From assembly GCA_947463395.1 (NCBI GenBank), contig CANHRV010000009.1:1-17828 (forward strand): 17,828 bases of DNA, in the 5' to 3' direction. The notes beneath the pieces were generated by a model. The model searched no databases, was not told the DNA's origin, and was given only the letters and a program-made list of their open reading frames with translations. Below are positions 14,392-17,828 of the stretch, piece by piece (position 1 is the stretch's first letter; each line of letters opens with the position of its first letter). The stretch comes from Opitutia bacterium (GTDB lineage Bacteria; Verrucomicrobiota; Verrucomicrobiia; Opitutales; UBA953). A program made the translations under genes and the position numbers.

Positions 14392-15099
14392 ATGTCAAAG
14401 AATCGACCTAACGCCATCCGACTTCGCGGAGTTCGTCAGAATAACCTCAAAGGTTTTGATGTCGATATTCCCATCGGAAAACTGGTGGTTGTCACGGGGC
14501 TGAGTGGGGCTGGAAAATCCTCTCTCGTTTTTGACACTCTACATGCCGAGGGCCAAAGGCGTTATGTTGAAACGTTCAGTCCTTATGTACGTCAATTTTT
14601 AGAACTCCTGCCCGCTCCTGCTCTAGACTCGGCAGAAAATATCCGTCCTTCCATTGCCATTAAACAAGGAAACAGTGTTCGCACCTCGCGATCGACGGTC
14701 GGCACGATGACAGAACTTTGTGACTGGTTTAAAGTCTGGTTCGCCCATCGCGCTCAATTATTTGACCCCGCAACGAATCAACCTCTCTCCACTCAAGGCC
14801 CCGAGACTTCTTGGACAATAGCACTGAAAGATTTTCCTCAACAAACACTTGTCGTCGTCTTCGCTTTACAAAAACCTCAGGAAATTAAGTGGTCTCAATT
14901 AACCGAAGAATACCTGCGTGCTGGATACACTCGTGCTTTTGCACAAGGAAAGAGAATCGATTTATCTTCTGACCCTATTCCAGAATCCTGTGCAGAAATT
15001 CTCGTCATCCAGGATCGCTTACTGATCGACCAAGAAAATGCTGAACGATTTCATGAAGCGGCTCTGAGCGCTTTTCGCCTCGGTGGAGGGCGACTATGA
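14392..15099 (+). CDS. uvrA: UvrA (tandem form), N-terminal fragment ended by an in-frame TGA
   Basis: UvrA is the damage-recognising ATPase of nucleotide excision repair. This 235-residue piece covers the start of the first ATPase domain: RLRGVRQNNLKGFDVDIP, Walker A GLSGAGKSS at residues 36-44, AEGQRRYVETFSPYVRQFLE and SIAIKQGNSVRTSRSTVGT. It ends at TGA (15097-15099), codon 236, within the region before the first zinc module, and unmistakable UvrA sequence resumes directly in the same frame. On its own it lacks the signature motif, Walker B and zinc modules, so it could not be a working UvrA. The start is well supported: GGAGGG at 14382-14387 is the only strong SD in the window. The frame is open upstream to 14302 but that overlaps the previous gene. 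It may be one gene with 15100-17828. Confidence 0.85.
   Translation: MSKNRPNAIRLRGVRQNNLKGFDVDIPIGKLVVVTGLSGAGKSSLVFDTLHAEGQRRYVETFSPYVRQFLELLPAPALDSAENIRPSIAIKQGNSVRTSRSTVGTMTELCDWFKVWFAHRAQLFDPATNQPLSTQGPETSWTIALKDFPQQTLVVVFALQKPQEIKWSQLTEEYLRAGYTRAFAQGKRIDLSSDPIPESCAEILVIQDRLLIDQENAERFHEAALSAFRLGGGRL
15097..15099 (+). other. uvrA: in-frame TGA interrupting uvrA (codon 236)
   Basis: The codons around it read GGA GGG CGA CTA TGA TTA CTA AAG GAA, so the protein reads GGGRL, stop, LLKEDGQ. No frameshift is involved: the same frame is open from 14392 and from here to the end of the window, with UvrA motifs on both sides. One base change would restore a sense codon such as CGA, TGG or GGA. All tryptophans I read in this gene use TGG, so general reading of TGA as Trp is not supported. 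Confidence 0.9.
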
Positions 15100-15132
15100 T
15101 TACTAAAGGAAGATGGCCAAGAAGTCGTGCGA

Positions 15133-17828
15133 ATGAGTGAAGTCCTAGAATCTCCAGTGACAGGTCGAAAGTTTCGCCCTGCCTCACCTGCTCTATTCTC
15201 ATTTAATTCGCCCATCGGAGCTTGCCCCTCCTGTCGCGGATTTGGACGAGTCATCGGTTTAGATTGGAAAAAAATTATTCCTGATCCGCAACAGACTTTA
15301 GCGGGAGGTGCCATCGCTCCTTTTCAAGGAGCCATTTACGGTGAAAGCCAAAAAGACCTGGTACGCATCTGTCGCAAAGAAGGCATCCCCCTCGACGTAC
15401 CTTGGGCAAAACTTAAACCCCAACAACGAAAGTTCCTCGAAGAGGGCGACCCCTCGTATCAAACGGGGCAATGGGAAACCAAGTGGTATGGAATACGAGG
15501 ATTTTTTCGTTGGCTCGAATCTAGCACCTACAAGATGCATGTGCGGGTATTTTTATCTCGTTGGCGTGCCTACGAAGAATGTCCGCAATGCCAGGGAAAA
15601 CGCTTTAGTGAAGAGTCGCTGTGCTGGAAATGGGAAGGTTCCACTTTACCCGAGTTGTATGCCTGTACAATTGACCAACTCCTAAAAAAACTCCGCCCAC
15701 ATCGACCTCAAAATTCCTCACACCCTGCTGATCATGCCCTACAGGCGATGATTGCTAGACTCGGTTATCTTGAAGCCGTCGGGTTAGGTTATCTAACACT
15801 CGACCGACTTTCACGCACTCTTTCAGGCGGTGAAGTACAACGAGTGAATTTAACTTCCTGCCTTGGCGCTTCCCTCGCTGATACGGTTTTTGTTCTCGAT
15901 GAACCTAGCGTGGGCATGCATCCGCGCGATTTGGCTAAAATGATTGGCATTCTTCGAGGATTAGTTGATCAAGGAAATACCGTTGTCGTCGTGGAGCACG
16001 ATGAATCCGTGATGCAAGCGGCTGATTGGCTAATTGAAATTGGCCCTCAACCTGGAAGCGATGGTGGACATTTGATTTTTGCAGGTCATCCTTCCGATCT
16101 AACATCATCCACAAGTTCGATTACCGGTGCATGGTTAAGCGGAAAATTAAAACCCCAGCCAAGCCAACAGAGAAAAGTAACCGTGGAAACACCTCGCTTG
16201 CGTCTGACGGAAGCGACTCTGAACAACTTAAAGAATTTTGCGTGCACCATTCCACTGGGTCGCCTGGTCGGATTGTGTGGAGTATCGGGCTCAGGTAAAT
16301 CCACCCTCTTGCATCAAGTCATAGGACAGCGCGACAGCGAATCCGAGGACGCAGCAAACAAGCCCATCGGTAAAATCATCTTCGATGCCGAGCCCACCGA
16401 AGTAACATTGATCGATCAATCACCTGTCACTCGCACCACTCGCTCTAACCCAGCCTTGTATGTCGGAGCTTGGGATGCGATTCGTAATCTCTTAGGAAAT
16501 TCTCCTTCGGCTAAGTCAGCTGGATTAACCCCTTCACATTTTTCTTTTAACTCTGGAGAAGGTCGTTGCGAACGTTGTGGAGGAGCTGGATGGGAAACCG
16601 TGGAAATGCAATTCGTGTCAGATGTCTCCCTACCTTGTCCATCCTGCCAAGGAAAACGATTTCGTGATGAAGTTTTATCTTTTCGTTTTGAAGGAAAGAG
16701 TGTGGATGAACTCTTAAACCTCTCAGTCAGTGAAGTTCGCCGATTTCTCGGAGAACGCACACCCGCCAGTCGTCAATTAGCTGTACTCGAAGAAGTGGGT
16801 TTAGGTTATCTCTCTCTGGGACAACCTTTAACCACCCTTTCAGGAGGTGAAGCTCAGCGATTAAAATTAGTTCGTTATCTATCGCGATTAGATTCTCAAC
16901 AAACAGGTGCCCTTCTTTTACTCGACGAACCAACGACTGGTCTCCATCGAGACGATGTCTGTCGTTTAGTGAAACTCTTACAGCGTTTAACTGAATCAGG
17001 ACATTCTCTGATAGTCGTTGAACATCATCTGGATGTATTAAACGCGTGCGACTGGCTAATTGAAATGGGGCCTGAGGCTGGACCCAATGGTGGCCAAATC
17101 ATTGCGGAAGGCACTCCGACTCAAATCATTCAGAAAAAGACCCCGACTGGAAAATTCCTCAAAGCCCGCGACATCGATTTTGATCTCTTACCGAAAAATT
17201 CTTCCTCAACTCGACCCACCTCAGTCATTCTTCAAGGTGCACGTGAGCATAATTTACAAAATGTTTCGCTCGAAATCAAACATGGGTCGCTCACCGTACT
17301 CACTGGAGTCTCGGGCTCAGGTAAATCAACTCTCGCCTTTGATATTCTTTTTGCAGAGGGACAGAGACGATTTTTAGAATGTGTCTCGGCTTACGCACGA
17401 CAATTTGTCGAGCAACTTCCCAAGCCCTCCATCGACAACCTTTCAGGCCTTCCTCCGACCGTAGCCATTGAGCAACGACTGACGCGTGGTTCCAATAAAT
17501 CCACCGTCGCCACGGTCACTGAAATCGCCCAATACCTTCGCGTTCTTTACGCACGCGCAGGCATTTTGCATAGTCCAGTTACCGGAGAACCACTCGAAGA
17601 ACTCACCGAGGATGCTTTAGTAAGATTAATCAAAAAACACCGACAAAATTACACACGGGGCAAAATAGCGTTTGCGGCTCCTTTAATCAGAGCACGCAAA
17701 GGTCATCATCGACCCTGTGCCGAATGGGCAGAGAGTCATGGTCTGAGTTTATTGCGATGTGATGGAGTTCTCACTCCCGTAGCAGACTTCCCAGGCCTAG
17801 ATCGATATAAGGAACATGATGTGGATGC
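15133..17828 (+). CDS. uvrA: UvrA (tandem form), remainder after the TGA; runs off the window
   Basis: Homology resumes at 15100; the first ATG after the stop is at 15133 (a GTG lies at 15127). Numbered from 14392, it contains zinc-module cysteines Cys278 and Cys281 (ACPSC), CPQCQGKRF, signature LSGGEVQR and Walker B VLDEPSVGMHPRD of ATPase I. ATPase II follows: Walker A GVSGSGKST (630-638), a four-cysteine module (726, 729, 749, 752), signature LSGGEAQR (816-823) and LLDEPTTGLH (843-852). After a linker (about 904-943) a second UvrA copy starts: QGAREHNLQNVSLEI, a third Walker A (972-980), AEGQRRFLECVSAYARQF and STVATVTEIAQYL. The product is therefore a tandem double UvrA, truncated here by the window edge. 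In the first zinc module the usual CPxCG is SPVTG, so two ligands are missing. Confidence 0.85.
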   Translation, partial: MSEVLESPVTGRKFRPASPALFSFNSPIGACPSCRGFGRVIGLDWKKIIPDPQQTLAGGAIAPFQGAIYGESQKDLVRICRKEGIPLDVPWAKLKPQQRKFLEEGDPSYQTGQWETKWYGIRGFFRWLESSTYKMHVRVFLSRWRAYEECPQCQGKRFSEESLCWKWEGSTLPELYACTIDQLLKKLRPHRPQNSSHPADHALQAMIARLGYLEAVGLGYLTLDRLSRTLSGGEVQRVNLTSCLGASLADTVFVLDEPSVGMHPRDLAKMIGILRGLVDQGNTVVVVEHDESVMQAADWLIEIGPQPGSDGGHLIFAGHPSDLTSSTSSITGAWLSGKLKPQPSQQRKVTVETPRLRLTEATLNNLKNFACTIPLGRLVGLCGVSGSGKSTLLHQVIGQRDSESEDAANKPIGKIIFDAEPTEVTLIDQSPVTRTTRSNPALYVGAWDAIRNLLGNSPSAKSAGLTPSHFSFNSGEGRCERCGGAGWETVEMQFVSDVSLPCPSCQGKRFRDEVLSFRFEGKSVDELLNLSVSEVRRFLGERTPASRQLAVLEEVGLGYLSLGQPLTTLSGGEAQRLKLVRYLSRLDSQQTGALLLLDEPTTGLHRDDVCRLVKLLQRLTESGHSLIVVEHHLDVLNACDWLIEMGPEAGPNGGQIIAEGTPTQIIQKKTPTGKFLKARDIDFDLLPKNSSSTRPTSVILQGAREHNLQNVSLEIKHGSLTVLTGVSGSGKSTLAFDILFAEGQRRFLECVSAYARQFVEQLPKPSIDNLSGLPPTVAIEQRLTRGSNKSTVATVTEIAQYLRVLYARAGILHSPVTGEPLEELTEDALVRLIKKHRQNYTRGKIAFAAPLIRARKGHHRPCAEWAESHGLSLLRCDGVLTPVADFPGLDRYKEHDVD

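Noticed and set aside
15097..15140. Selenocysteine at the uvrA TGA
   Set aside because: No convincing stem-loop of the bacterial SECIS type follows the codon, and no selenocysteine is expected at this position of UvrA.
15097..15300. Frameshift as the cause of the uvrA break
   Set aside because: Codon-by-codon reading shows homology in the same frame before and after the TGA, so no shift is needed.

Overview
The window fits a bacterium of the PVC group, most likely Verrucomicrobiota (moderate confidence). The reasons are a tandem, double-length UvrA of the kind I recall from Chlamydiae, adjacent genes for heme O and heme A synthesis (an aerobe with a heme-copper oxidase), roughly balanced base composition, and ribosomal genes almost without Shine-Dalgarno motifs. 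No search was possible, so the taxonomy is an inference.

Positions 1-9399, minus strand: one long block of translation genes, in transcription order rpsL, rpsG, fusA, rpsJ, rplC, rplD, rplW, rplB, rpsS, a small exported-protein gene, rplV, rpsC, rplP, rpmC, rpsQ, rplN, rplX and the first codons of rplE. This joins the classical str and S10 clusters and the start of spc. No tuf gene lies between fusA and rpsJ. Most gaps are 5-47 nt. The exception is 128 nt between rpsJ and rplC, which can fold into a nested hairpin capped by a GCAA tetraloop ending 10 nt before the rplC start. The clear oddity is the 112-residue protein with a signal peptide encoded between rpsS and rplV.

Positions 9400-9569: a divergent intergenic region with a possible rpsL promoter.

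Positions 9570-17828, plus strand: an exported TPR-like protein, a SufE-type sulfur acceptor with its cysteine at residue 51, heme A synthase (ctaA), heme O synthase (ctaB), 5-formyltetrahydrofolate cyclo-ligase, and a very long uvrA frame that runs off the window. ctaA and ctaB carry out consecutive steps from heme B to heme A for cytochrome oxidase.

The uvrA frame encodes a full two-ATPase UvrA half followed by the start of a second UvrA copy. It is interrupted at codon 236 by a single in-frame TGA, with clear UvrA homology in the same frame on both sides. That codon is a nonsense mutation, a sequence error or, much less likely, a recoded codon. The best candidates for something new are the exported protein inside the S10 operon, the rplC leader structure, the SD-poor pyrimidine-rich start regions, and the interrupted tandem UvrA.
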